Assembly: GCA_001771235.1 (NCBI GenBank)
Contig: METF01000277.1
Span: forward strand, 12,749 to 31,133
Reading direction: 5' to 3'
Length of the DNA: 18,385 nt
Origin: Candidatus Zhuqueibacterota bacterium RBG_16_48_16
GTDB taxonomy: Bacteria > Zhuqueibacterota > Zhuqueibacteria > Residuimicrobiales > Sediminimicrobiaceae
The position numbers and the translations under genes are program-made. Below the pieces are notes generated by a model. It did not search any database. It had not been told where the DNA came from and saw only the letters and a program-made list of their open reading frames with translations. Positions 6,431 through 12,843 of this stretch are shown here, one piece after another. How positions within the stretch are numbered: position 1 is the first letter of the stretch; every line of letters begins with the position of its first letter.

Positions 6431-8674
6431 CTACGGCAGCTTGCCAAGCGCTTCGATGCGCTCTTCGGCTCGTTTCCGGTATTCCAACGCGCCGCTGTGG
6501 TAAGGATTGATTTGCAGGACAAGATTCCATTCGTCAATGGCCTGCCGGTATTTTTCCTCCGTATAAAATTGAATCCCCCTGGTGTAATGATCTTCGACTT
6601 GTTCATTCAACCTGTTTTGACACTGTTCGCGCAGCTCCAGGGCATCGGCGTTATCGGCATCTTTGAGGAGAACCTGGTTGAATTTTTCCAAAGCCTCCAG
6701 GTACTGGCCTGTCAAATACTCTGACTTGGCTGCTTCCAGCAGTTGACCGGCATCGATGCGCGAGATAATCTGCTCCTGCAGGGATTTTGCATCTCCATGA
6801 TCCGGATGGACTGCCAGAAGCGAATCGACCACGGCCAGGGATTGCTGCCATTGCTGGTTTTCGTAAAACCTGACGGCACGGTCGTAAAGCTTTTTAATGC
6901 GGCCGCTGGTGGATTGCTCGATGAGCTGCAGGTAATGTCTTGCCCCGCTATTGGAAGGCTGAAAGCTGGCAACGGCGTTGAATGCTTTTCGTGCGGCAGC
7001 AAGATCGCCTCTTTCATAAGCCGCTTTTCCCAGGCTGAATTGCCTGTTGACGATGGCGTCAATACTTTTGCTTAATTCGAGTGTCTTGTTTTTTGCAATC
7101 GCGTTGTCCGGCTGGATATTCATGATGTTTTGATATCGAACCAAAGCGGATAGTAATGCGCCCGTTCGTTCAAAGGTTTCGGCTTCCTGCAAAAGCTGGC
7201 TTACCTGGTGGCTATTTGACTGCCGGTCCTGCCGGATTTTATCTATATAATAGAGCGCATCGGAATAATTGGGCTGGAATTGCAATGCTTTTTTAAACTC
7301 TTCTTCGGCCCGATCCAGGTTTCTTTGACTGTAAAAACCCAGGCCGGTATAGTAATATTTTTCCGCCTCTTTTATATAGATGTCATGTATTCTTTCCAAA
7401 TGGCTTTTGCAGCCGGCGTGATCCGGTCGCACCAGCAATATATATTCAAAGATTTCCTTGGCATGCTGATAATCGTTCGTCTCGAAATACCTGACACCGG
7501 ACTGGTACCAGCGCTCCGTATGGATGTTTACTTTGGGCCTGATCATTTGAATGGCTACATTGGCTTTTTTATTGCCGGGATTCATTTTTAAAGCCTTCAT
7601 ATATTGCACTGCGGCGCTGATATAGTATTTTTTCTTTTCATAACTGTTGGCCAAAACCAGAAGCGAATCAATCTCCTTATTTTCTTTTTCAATGACCGGC
7701 TCCAAAGTTTGGATCATTTTACCTGCATCGGCATTGTACGGATCGTAGGCCAATGCTTTTTGGCTTATCTTTAGGGCTTCTCTTTTGTCTTGCTGCTGGA
7801 ACTGCCTGGCCGCTTTTTCATATTCCTGCTGCGCCAGCAGCTCCGGCTTGAGGCCGATTCGAAAAGATGTCGTAAAAGCCATTCGTTTGGTTTCGTTATC
7901 GTACACCAGGGCAATGTTCATGTTTTGCCACTTGATTTGCGCGCCAAAGGAAATGTTGCGCCCGTCATAGTCTCTCAATCCGGAAATGATGTCGAAATTA
8001 TCGTGCGGCGAAAATACGATTCCGGCATGGCTTGTTTCTTTGCCGCGTTGGAAATGGTTGGCCCAAATAATCCTGGGCCCGATTTTCGAAAAAGAATAGG
8101 ACACGCCGATGCGAGCCTGGTGATCGTAATCCGACACGATGATCGGAATATGCTGAACGGCCAATCCGAACGTAAAACGGTCGGCAAATATCGAGTGAAG
8201 CAGGCCGGATTTTCGGGCCGGGCTGGCAGAGGTCGGCCGGAATAAGAGTCCGGCACCTGCGGTGGTCCATCCTTCGCGGTCTATTTGCAGTGCGCTCAGG
8301 GAAATGCCCGTGGAGAGGTGCCGCCCGATCGGGAAGCCGTAGCCAAAACTGCCCATTTCGATTTTTTCGGCGGGATCATAAGTCCTGGCTATGCTGAAAG
8401 CAAATGAACCGTAAAGAGGGAGAAAATGTGCATAGCCGGCGTAATTCAGACTGAATGGTTCCTGAATGGATAGGGTTGCTATGTGATTATGTAAAGCCCC
8501 TAACGACGCCGGATTCCAGTAGACGGCGGAAGGATCGTATACCTCGACAACACCGCATTTGCCCATACCCACTGCTTTTGCTCCCGGCGAAAAGGAGAGC
8601 AGCGCCTCCTGAGAAAAACTTGTAGCGGCAAAACAGCAAGCAAAGAGCAAAACATAGAATGTTTGTTTTAACAA
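6431..8674 (-). CDS. PorV-like outer-membrane barrel fused to TPR domain
   Basis: About 747 residues from the preferred start. A signal peptide (MLKQTFYVLLFACCFAATSFSQ) leads a PorV/UPF0164-type beta-barrel of about 250 residues. Its hallmark is the opening FSPGAKAVGMG followed by DPSAVYWNPASLGAL. From about residue 277 to the end are roughly ten TPR units (for example QFQPNYSDALYYI and QINPYHSGALEYRKRAEE). The barrel would sit in the outer membrane with the TPRs in the periplasm or outside. PorV is a type IX secretion shuttle in Bacteroidota, but no other type IX genes are visible, so that role is not claimed. I prefer TTG at 8674: GGAG lies eight bases upstream and the signal peptide is then ideal. 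ATG at 8698 would add WDFGDVR-like residues and has no good site. It follows the cyclase directly. Confidence 0.87.
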   Translation of the reverse strand: MLKQTFYVLLFACCFAATSFSQEALLSFSPGAKAVGMGKCGVVEVYDPSAVYWNPASLGALHNHIATLSIQEPFSLNYAGYAHFLPLYGSFAFSIARTYDPAEKIEMGSFGYGFPIGRHLSTGISLSALQIDREGWTTAGAGLLFRPTSASPARKSGLLHSIFADRFTFGLAVQHIPIIVSDYDHQARIGVSYSFSKIGPRIIWANHFQRGKETSHAGIVFSPHDNFDIISGLRDYDGRNISFGAQIKWQNMNIALVYDNETKRMAFTTSFRIGLKPELLAQQEYEKAARQFQQQDKREALKISQKALAYDPYNADAGKMIQTLEPVIEKENKEIDSLLVLANSYEKKKYYISAAVQYMKALKMNPGNKKANVAIQMIRPKVNIHTERWYQSGVRYFETNDYQHAKEIFEYILLVRPDHAGCKSHLERIHDIYIKEAEKYYYTGLGFYSQRNLDRAEEEFKKALQFQPNYSDALYYIDKIRQDRQSNSHQVSQLLQEAETFERTGALLSALVRYQNIMNIQPDNAIAKNKTLELSKSIDAIVNRQFSLGKAAYERGDLAAARKAFNAVASFQPSNSGARHYLQLIEQSTSGRIKKLYDRAVRFYENQQWQQSLAVVDSLLAVHPDHGDAKSLQEQIISRIDAGQLLEAAKSEYLTGQYLEALEKFNQVLLKDADNADALELREQCQNRLNEQVEDHYTRGIQFYTEEKYRQAIDEWNLVLQINPYHSGALEYRKRAEERIEALGKLP

Positions 8675-8700
8675 TCGCACATCTCCAAAATCCCACACAT

Positions 8701-10200
8701 CTACATAATTATAGCCCGGTCGTAATCCACCTCGAAAACGTCGACGACCTGAGTGCGTCCTTTTACCGTGATCGGATTGAGCCTGATTGTCGGGTATTCC
8801 TCATTTAAAGACCTCATGGTGTCAATGGGCGTAATGATCTGCCCCGGCTTGGCAATGGCACATAAACGAGAGGCGAGATTGACCACATCGCCGATGACGG
8901 TATAGTCAAGCCGGTTCTTGGAGCCCATATTACCCATAACGGCGCTGCCGGTGTTGATGCCGCAGCCAAGCGTCAGCACGACTTCTCCCCCTCTTTTTCT
9001 TCTTTTATTCAATTCGCGAATGGATCGCTGGATGGACACGGCCGCGTGGATGGCATCGTCGGCCATCGTCTCCCCTAAAAAGATGGCCATGATCTGGTCG
9101 CCCATAAACTTGTCAACGATGCCGCCGTGTTCTTCTATAATCCGTGCCTGGAGATCGAGATAAATATTGATCAGACGCACGATTTCTTCCGGACTCAGTG
9201 TTTCCGTCAGCGTGGAAAAGCTTCTCACATCGGAAAAAAGCAGGGTGACCAGCCGCCTTTCGCCCACGGGCGGCAATTCGGCTGAAGAAGAACGCTTGCG
9301 GATCATCTGCACGGTCAGCTTGGATACGAATTTCTGCATTTGCAGCTTTTCGCGCAGGTGGACGATCATGCTGTTGAATTCTCTTGCCAGCGCTCCCAGC
9401 TCATCGCTGGACATAATCGGAATTTGGACGTTCAGGTTGCCGCGTCCCACTTTTTTGACGCCTTCCGAAAGTACATCGATTTGCCCGGTCATACGACGAG
9501 CGATGAAAAAGATGATGATGACCGATAAGATGATCACACTGATAGTGGCGCTGATAATCGTGGTGGAGGTGCTGTGGATGGGCTGCAAAATCTCTTTTTT
9601 GGAAAATCCCAGGATGGTCGAGCCCAGGTATGCCTTTCCGTTGGTTGAAGATTCCAGTCGGGAAAAGAGCGGGTGGATATATTCTATGACATCCTTGCGT
9701 TCGCGCTGGAAAGTTTTTTCCAGGCCGGCAAAGAAGAGGCTGTCAGCCGGGGAAATCTTCATGTTGTTTTTTTCAGCCTGGGTATGGGCGATGATGATGC
9801 CCTGACGATCCACAACAGCAGCGTACTCGATTCCCCGGATATTTTCGCGAAACACATTCAATATGGTTTCGCGGATGTGGCCGAGCGGAAGAGAACCATT
9901 ATTTACATCGGAGCGATAGCGATAATAGGCGAGGAGATCGTCTTTGATCGCGGCTGATGTATGCAGGAGTGACATGCTGCAGGTTTCGGCCCGATTGGCT
10001 CTGAGGATTTTTATCCCGTTTTGCAGTAAGATAAAACTCAGAATCGAGGTGAGACCGATAAATAATAAGCCGGTGACGATGATCAGTTTTATGCGGATTC
10101 TTAACGCGCCAAACCGCTTGTAAAGAGTTTTTTTGCATTTGTAGATAAATTCAAAAATCAAAAAAAAGAAATTCTTTATAAGCCTTATCACAGTATTCAA
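8701..10200 (-). CDS. Membrane adenylate cyclase, class III, with HAMP domain
   Basis: 499 residues. Transmembrane helix 1 (about 38-60), an extracytoplasmic sensor region (about 61-212, with VVDRQGIIIAHT resembling a CHASE/Cache-type domain), helix 2 (213-234), HAMP (235-288), then a class III cyclase domain (about 315-495). The catalytic set is complete: metal-binding Asp324 (LFSDVRSFS) and Asp368 (DKFMGDQ), adenine-selecting Lys364 and Asp432 (RLDYTVIGD), and transition-state Asn441 and Arg445 (VNLASR). Active cAMP synthesis controlled by an external signal is therefore expected. The called start is TTG with a weak site; GTG three codons later is possible. It sits between the small membrane protein and the PorV-TPR gene, in one apparent transcript. 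No cAMP-binding regulator is in the window. Confidence 0.93.
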   Translation of the reverse strand: MNTVIRLIKNFFFLIFEFIYKCKKTLYKRFGALRIRIKLIIVTGLLFIGLTSILSFILLQNGIKILRANRAETCSMSLLHTSAAIKDDLLAYYRYRSDVNNGSLPLGHIRETILNVFRENIRGIEYAAVVDRQGIIIAHTQAEKNNMKISPADSLFFAGLEKTFQRERKDVIEYIHPLFSRLESSTNGKAYLGSTILGFSKKEILQPIHSTSTTIISATISVIILSVIIIFFIARRMTGQIDVLSEGVKKVGRGNLNVQIPIMSSDELGALAREFNSMIVHLREKLQMQKFVSKLTVQMIRKRSSSAELPPVGERRLVTLLFSDVRSFSTLTETLSPEEIVRLINIYLDLQARIIEEHGGIVDKFMGDQIMAIFLGETMADDAIHAAVSIQRSIRELNKRRKRGGEVVLTLGCGINTGSAVMGNMGSKNRLDYTVIGDVVNLASRLCAIAKPGQIITPIDTMRSLNEEYPTIRLNPITVKGRTQVVDVFEVDYDRAIIM

Positions 10201-10278
10201 TGCCTAACCGATTATGTCGTTATTACTGATGCCTCGATCTGTCATGCGCGTGTCTTTGTGGCCGATGAATTATTCAGG

Positions 10279-10545
10279 CTAGTCGACGACGATCACATCC
10301 TCGACAATGATTTTATCAGAGCCTCTTTGTATTCCATCCGCCGATGGCCCGCCTTTTTTATGCAGGTACATGAACATGAATACCAGAATCAACAGGATTA
10401 TAGCCAGTCGAATGACCGAGCCTTTTTGTGCCGGTGTGCTTTTTCTTATCCGGCGGAAGTGTACCCTCTTTTCCGTATCTTGCTCCGGCTTGTAATACCG
10501 ATACTGGTATTCAAATTTTCTTGGGGTCGGGTTTTTTAAAAACAT
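10279..10545 (-). CDS. Small conserved-looking membrane protein, function unknown
   Basis: 88 residues from ATG at 10545. A basic, aromatic N-terminus (NPTPRKFEYQYRYYKPEQD) precedes a basic stretch, one hydrophobic helix at about 49-64 (VIRLAIILLILVFMFMYL), and a short acidic end (KIIVEDVIVVD). The PRxFxYxxRYY pattern followed by a lone helix resembles small uncharacterised proteins of Bacteroidota relatives; this is recollection, not a search. The reading frame continues upstream to 10674, but those 43 residues are a remnant of a different gene, so the downstream ATG is chosen. No clear ribosome-binding site is visible before it. It lies 78 bp ahead of the cyclase and probably shares its transcript. 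Confidence 0.65.
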   Translation of the reverse strand: MFLKNPTPRKFEYQYRYYKPEQDTEKRVHFRRIRKSTPAQKGSVIRLAIILLILVFMFMYLHKKGGPSADGIQRGSDKIIVEDVIVVD

Positions 10546-10898
10546 GATGACTTGTGTTGAGTGAAAATAATCAGGCTCGAACTTGAGTAGTGCTGCTGCA
10601 GTGGTGAAGGGCTTTACAGTAGAGGTGGGAATAAATCCTTTATTTTCGTTTTTAGCGTATATAATCTGACCCATCTTTACTGATGTAATTGCCAGACCGA
10701 GATGCCCGTTTTTTAAAGAGGGATCAAAAAGAAGATAATCAATTCGTTTTAAAAGAATGTAATGCGAATCACAACTGCATTTATAAAACGGGTAAACTGA
10801 GCACGCTGATACAAGAAAAAAGTCACAGCCGACATGACGACGATGACTTTAATTAGCAGGGGCCTATCCATTTTGTCAAATCGTTTCAGGATGCTCAT
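10546..10898 (-). pseudogene. dacB: Remnant of DacB/PBP4 D-Ala-D-Ala carboxypeptidase (N-terminus only)
   Basis: Only the first ~115 residues of a family S13 penicillin-binding protein remain. One frame gives a basic start (MSILKRF or MDRPLLIK) and a hydrophobic segment. At a run of six T (minus strand; 10816-10821) the homologous frame shifts by one. Restoring one T gives the signal VIVVMSAVTFFLVSAC, with a lipobox VSAC. The chain continues LLKRIDYLLFDPSLKNGHLG, then IIYAKNENKGFIPTSTVKPF, then TTAAALLKFEPDYFHSTQVI. The family's SxxK active-site motif (STVK, 10612-10623) and the 'PASxxKxxTxAAALxxLGPDYxFxT' pattern are recognisable. It stops exactly where the small membrane protein's ATG begins; all downstream catalytic motifs (SxN, KTG) are absent. 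The frameshift could be a sequencing error, but the truncation could not. Confidence 0.75.
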
Positions 10899-10917
10899 TC
10901 TGTAGCAATACGAGCGG

Positions 10918-10946
10918 AAATTAGAAAAATTCTTAACAAGAGTCAA
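10918..10946 (-). promoter_or_regulatory. Possible promoter ahead of the dacB remnant
   Basis: Minus strand TTGACT (10946-10941) and TAATTT (10923-10918) are separated by 17 bases. The first is close to consensus, the second poor. If used, transcription would start just before the remnant's ATG codons and could run on into the small membrane protein, the cyclase and the PorV-TPR gene. This reading also explains the TTG at 10946 as a promoter element rather than a start codon. Confidence 0.25.
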
Positions 10947-10957
10947 GGCTTTTTAAG

Positions 10958-11111
10958 AGTGAATCGCAAAACCTCACTTACGGGTGGATTTTGCATTTTG
11001 TTCGGCCCGAAGGAGATTCCTGCATGCGCAGGAATGACGTCACGGCGGGCTGTCATGCCTGCGGATGCCGGCATTTCCCACCAAAGAGTGAGGTCTTGTA
11101 GTGAATCGCAA
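10958..11111. repeat. Composite palindromic element flanked by 12-bp direct repeats
   Basis: AGTGAATCGCAA occurs at 10958-10969 and again at 11100-11111. Just inside lie inverted ACCTCACT (10971-10978) and AGTGAGGT (11087-11094). The interior has a stem with 8-bp arms at 11016-11023 and 11028-11035 (ATTCCTGC / GCAGGAAT) and a second weaker one near 11054-11073 (ATGCC ... GGCAT). The layout is that of a small non-autonomous insertion with terminal inverted repeats and a duplicated target, though the 12-bp duplication could also be coincidental. Confidence 0.5.
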
Positions 11112-11224
11112 TATTTTATCATGGTTTTGACGGCGTCGGTTTATAGCAATTGATTTTTAAGATAAATTTCTGTAACATCACCGGGTTGAAAAAGGAACTG
11201 TACAGAATCTGAACGCCCACTATT

Positions 11225-11351
11225 CAATTTGAAAGTTTGCTGTCATTGCGAGGCGTTTCCTTCGACAAGCTCAGGACAAGTTTTGCCGAAGCAATCTCCT
11301 GAAAAGTAAGGGGATTGCTTCGTCGTTCGTTCCTCACTCCTCGCAATGACA
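11225..11351. repeat. Dispersed palindromic repeat, copy 2
   Basis: Second copy of the unit at 6-132, same orientation and same length, 11.2 kb away. Terminal inverted ends are TGTCATTGCGAG at 11241-11252 and CTCGCAATGACA at 11340-11351, better matched than in copy 1. The inner stem CGAAGCAATC / GATTGCTTCG is intact; the differences cluster in the loop between the arms. It ends 54 bases before the mazG start and contributes an ATG (11346) in frame with mazG that is unlikely to be used. Confidence 0.85.
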
Positions 11352-11405
11352 CCGCTGATAAGGAGTTTTCGTTCAAGCACTTCAATCAAAAACCGGAGTG
11401 GCGAT

Positions 11406-12185
11406 TTGCATAAAATCGATAAGCAGTTTTCCCGTTTGGTGGAGATCATGAGCATCCTGCGCGGCGAGAACGGTTGTCCGTGGGACAGGGAGCAATCGCA
11501 TAAATCCCTGCGGCAGCATTTGCTGGAAGAAGCCTATGAGGTTATCGAGACCATCGACAAGGAGCGCTACGATGAGCTGGCCGGTGAGCTGGGCGACTTA
11601 TTGTTGCAGGTTGTGTTTCACGCACAAATGGCCTCGGAGGAAGGACGGTTTGATATTCATGATGTCATTCAGGAGATCAATGAAAAATTGATCCGTCGGC
11701 ATCCGCACGTGTTTGGTGACGCGGAGATAAACAGCGCGGAGGAGCAGGTCACCCACTGGGAACAGTTAAAGCTGACTCACGAAGGCAAAAAATCCGCCAT
11801 CGACGGCGTGCCAAAACAGTTGCCGGCTCTGCTGCGGGCTTTTCGCATGCAAAAAAAGGCCTCCACGGTTGGCTTTGATTGGCCGGACGTGGAACCGGTG
11901 TGGCACAAAGTGGCGGAAGAGTTTGAAGAATTGGGTGAGGCCTGCACTAAAAGCGATGAAAAGAAAATCGAAGAAGAATTTGGCGATTTATTATTTTCGC
12001 TGGTCAACCTGTCTCGTTTCCTGAAGGTGAATCCCGAGGATGCGTTGCGCATGACCATTGAAAAGTTCTATTCCAGGTTTCGCCAGGTCGAACAAGAGTT
12101 TGGAAAACAGGGCAAAGCGATGAGGGGAGCGACTCTTGAGGAAATGGATGAGGTGTGGGACAGGATCAAAAAGGAAGAAACGTAA
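11406..12185 (+). CDS. mazG: Nucleoside triphosphate pyrophosphohydrolase MazG
   Basis: 259 residues with two tandem MazG domains, as in E. coli MazG. It hydrolyses NTPs and dNTPs to monophosphates and pyrophosphate, a house-cleaning role that also affects (p)ppGpp responses. The N-terminal GCPWDREQSHKSLR is at about 23-36. Domain 1 metal-binding acids are EEAYE (41-45) and ELGD (61-64). In domain 2 they are EEFEE (171-175) and EFGD (191-194). The start is set at TTG 11406 because GGAG lies seven bases before it and the chain then begins as in relatives, MHKIDKQFSRLVEIM. The longer frame to ATG 11346 would be encoded partly by the dispersed repeat; ATG 11448 would cut into the first domain. 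It is the only complete plus-strand gene and converges on the HIT gene. Confidence 0.95.
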   Translation: MHKIDKQFSRLVEIMSILRGENGCPWDREQSHKSLRQHLLEEAYEVIETIDKERYDELAGELGDLLLQVVFHAQMASEEGRFDIHDVIQEINEKLIRRHPHVFGDAEINSAEEQVTHWEQLKLTHEGKKSAIDGVPKQLPALLRAFRMQKKASTVGFDWPDVEPVWHKVAEEFEELGEACTKSDEKKIEEEFGDLLFSLVNLSRFLKVNPEDALRMTIEKFYSRFRQVEQEFGKQGKAMRGATLEEMDEVWDRIKKEET

Positions 12186-12360
12186 CCGTAATCGATCGCA
12201 GGGAGCTTAGGACTGACAGGTTCGCCAGGATATTATTTAGACTCAAATTGAGCGATTCAAGTGTCATTCAAAAGGAATCTCTGTAAATTTGCGCATAAAA
12301 ACAAAGATTCTTTCAGAATGACATGGCGCTCTCCAAGTGAACGTTCCAAGTCAAAATCGC
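12186..12360. other. Convergent gap between mazG and the HIT gene
   Basis: 175 bp without a gene, mostly occupied by the nested inverted repeat at 12248-12364. This is where both flanking transcripts must end. No T-rich tail of a standard terminator was seen on either strand. Confidence 0.5.
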
Positions 12361-12364
12361 TCAA
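12248..12364. repeat. Nested inverted repeat between convergent genes
   Basis: The inner arms 12262-12284 (starting TGTCATTCAAAAGGAATC) and 12301-12323 (ending CAGAATGACA) are complementary at most of 23 positions, separated by 16 bases. The outer arms TTGAGCGATT (12248-12257) and AATCGCTCAA (12355-12364) are exact. The outer right arm overlaps the HIT stop codon. It may act as a two-way transcript end or be a non-autonomous element. The inner arm resembles a common 'TGTCATTCTGA'-type dispersed repeat (recollection). Confidence 0.7.
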
Positions 12365-12843
12365 TCAAGATCAAAATATCCTTTCAGCACATCCCACGAT
12401 TCATAAAGCCCTTGTGACAGCACCTTCGTATGGCCGGTTATCGGCATAAAATTGGTATCGCCATTCCAGCGGGGGACGATATGAAAATGCAAATGATCGT
12501 CGATGCCGGCTCCGGCCACCTTGCCCAAGTTCATCCCGATATTCACCCCCTCGGCTGTTAGTGCTTGTTTAAGAATTTCCACGCTCTTTGCCAGCAAATC
12601 CATGACTTCCAGTTTCTCACTTTCTGTCAATTCGTTCAGCTCCGAAGTATGTCTGTACGGCACGATCATCAGGTGGCCGTTGTTGTAGGGATAGTAATTC
12701 ATGATGACAAAGCTGTGTGCTCCCCGGTGCAGGACGAGATTTTCCCTGTCCCGATCCTCTTTTGGCTTGCTGCAAAATATACAGTCCTTTTGCCTGGGTT
12801 GGAGGATATAGTCCATTCTCCATGGCGCCCACAATTTTTTCAT
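12361..12843 (-). CDS. HIT-family nucleotide hydrolase/phosphorylase (Ap4A type)
   Basis: 160 residues. Histidine-triad protein with the motif HLHFHIV (His117, His119, His121), where the middle histidine is expected to be the nucleophile. The N-terminal LWAPWRMDYI, the Cys21-x2-Cys24 pair, MNYYPYNNGHLMIVPYRH and NLGKVAGAGIDDH, and the C-terminal PRWNGDTNFMP, match the actinobacterial-type Ap4A phosphorylase / HIT group rather than the short HinT. It likely splits dinucleoside polyphosphates or nucleoside-AMP compounds in the cytoplasm. ATG start; the EF-G stop and this start share one base (TAATG), with AGGA six bases before it, so translation is coupled. Exact substrate is inferred. Confidence 0.92.
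   Translation of the reverse strand: MKKLWAPWRMDYILQPRQKDCIFCSKPKEDRDRENLVLHRGAHSFVIMNYYPYNNGHLMIVPYRHTSELNELTESEKLEVMDLLAKSVEILKQALTAEGVNIGMNLGKVAGAGIDDHLHFHIVPRWNGDTNFMPITGHTKVLSQGLYESWDVLKGYFDLD

Larger units (their letters stand above)
10899..11405. other. Divergent intergenic region before mazG
   Basis: 507 bp without a gene. In order it holds the possible promoter at 10918-10946, a composite repeat at 10958-11111, about 110 bp of AT-rich sequence, the second copy of the 127-bp repeat (11225-11351), and the mazG leader. A weak plus-strand promoter pair, TTGATT at 11150 and TAACAT at 11173 with 17 bases between, could serve mazG by reading through the repeat. Short frames here are formed by repeat sequence. 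Confidence 0.55.

Noticed and set aside
6431..8674. Type IX secretion locus
   Set aside because: Only a PorV-like barrel is present; no PorU, Sov/SprA or PorKLMN homologues are in the window.
10546..10674. N-terminal 43 residues of the small membrane protein
   Set aside because: They match the PBP4 SxxK region and belong to the remnant, not to the downstream protein.
10749..10946. A separate 65-residue membrane protein starting at TTG 10946
   Set aside because: The TTG fits better as a -35 element, and the hydrophobic part fits the frameshifted signal peptide of the dacB remnant.
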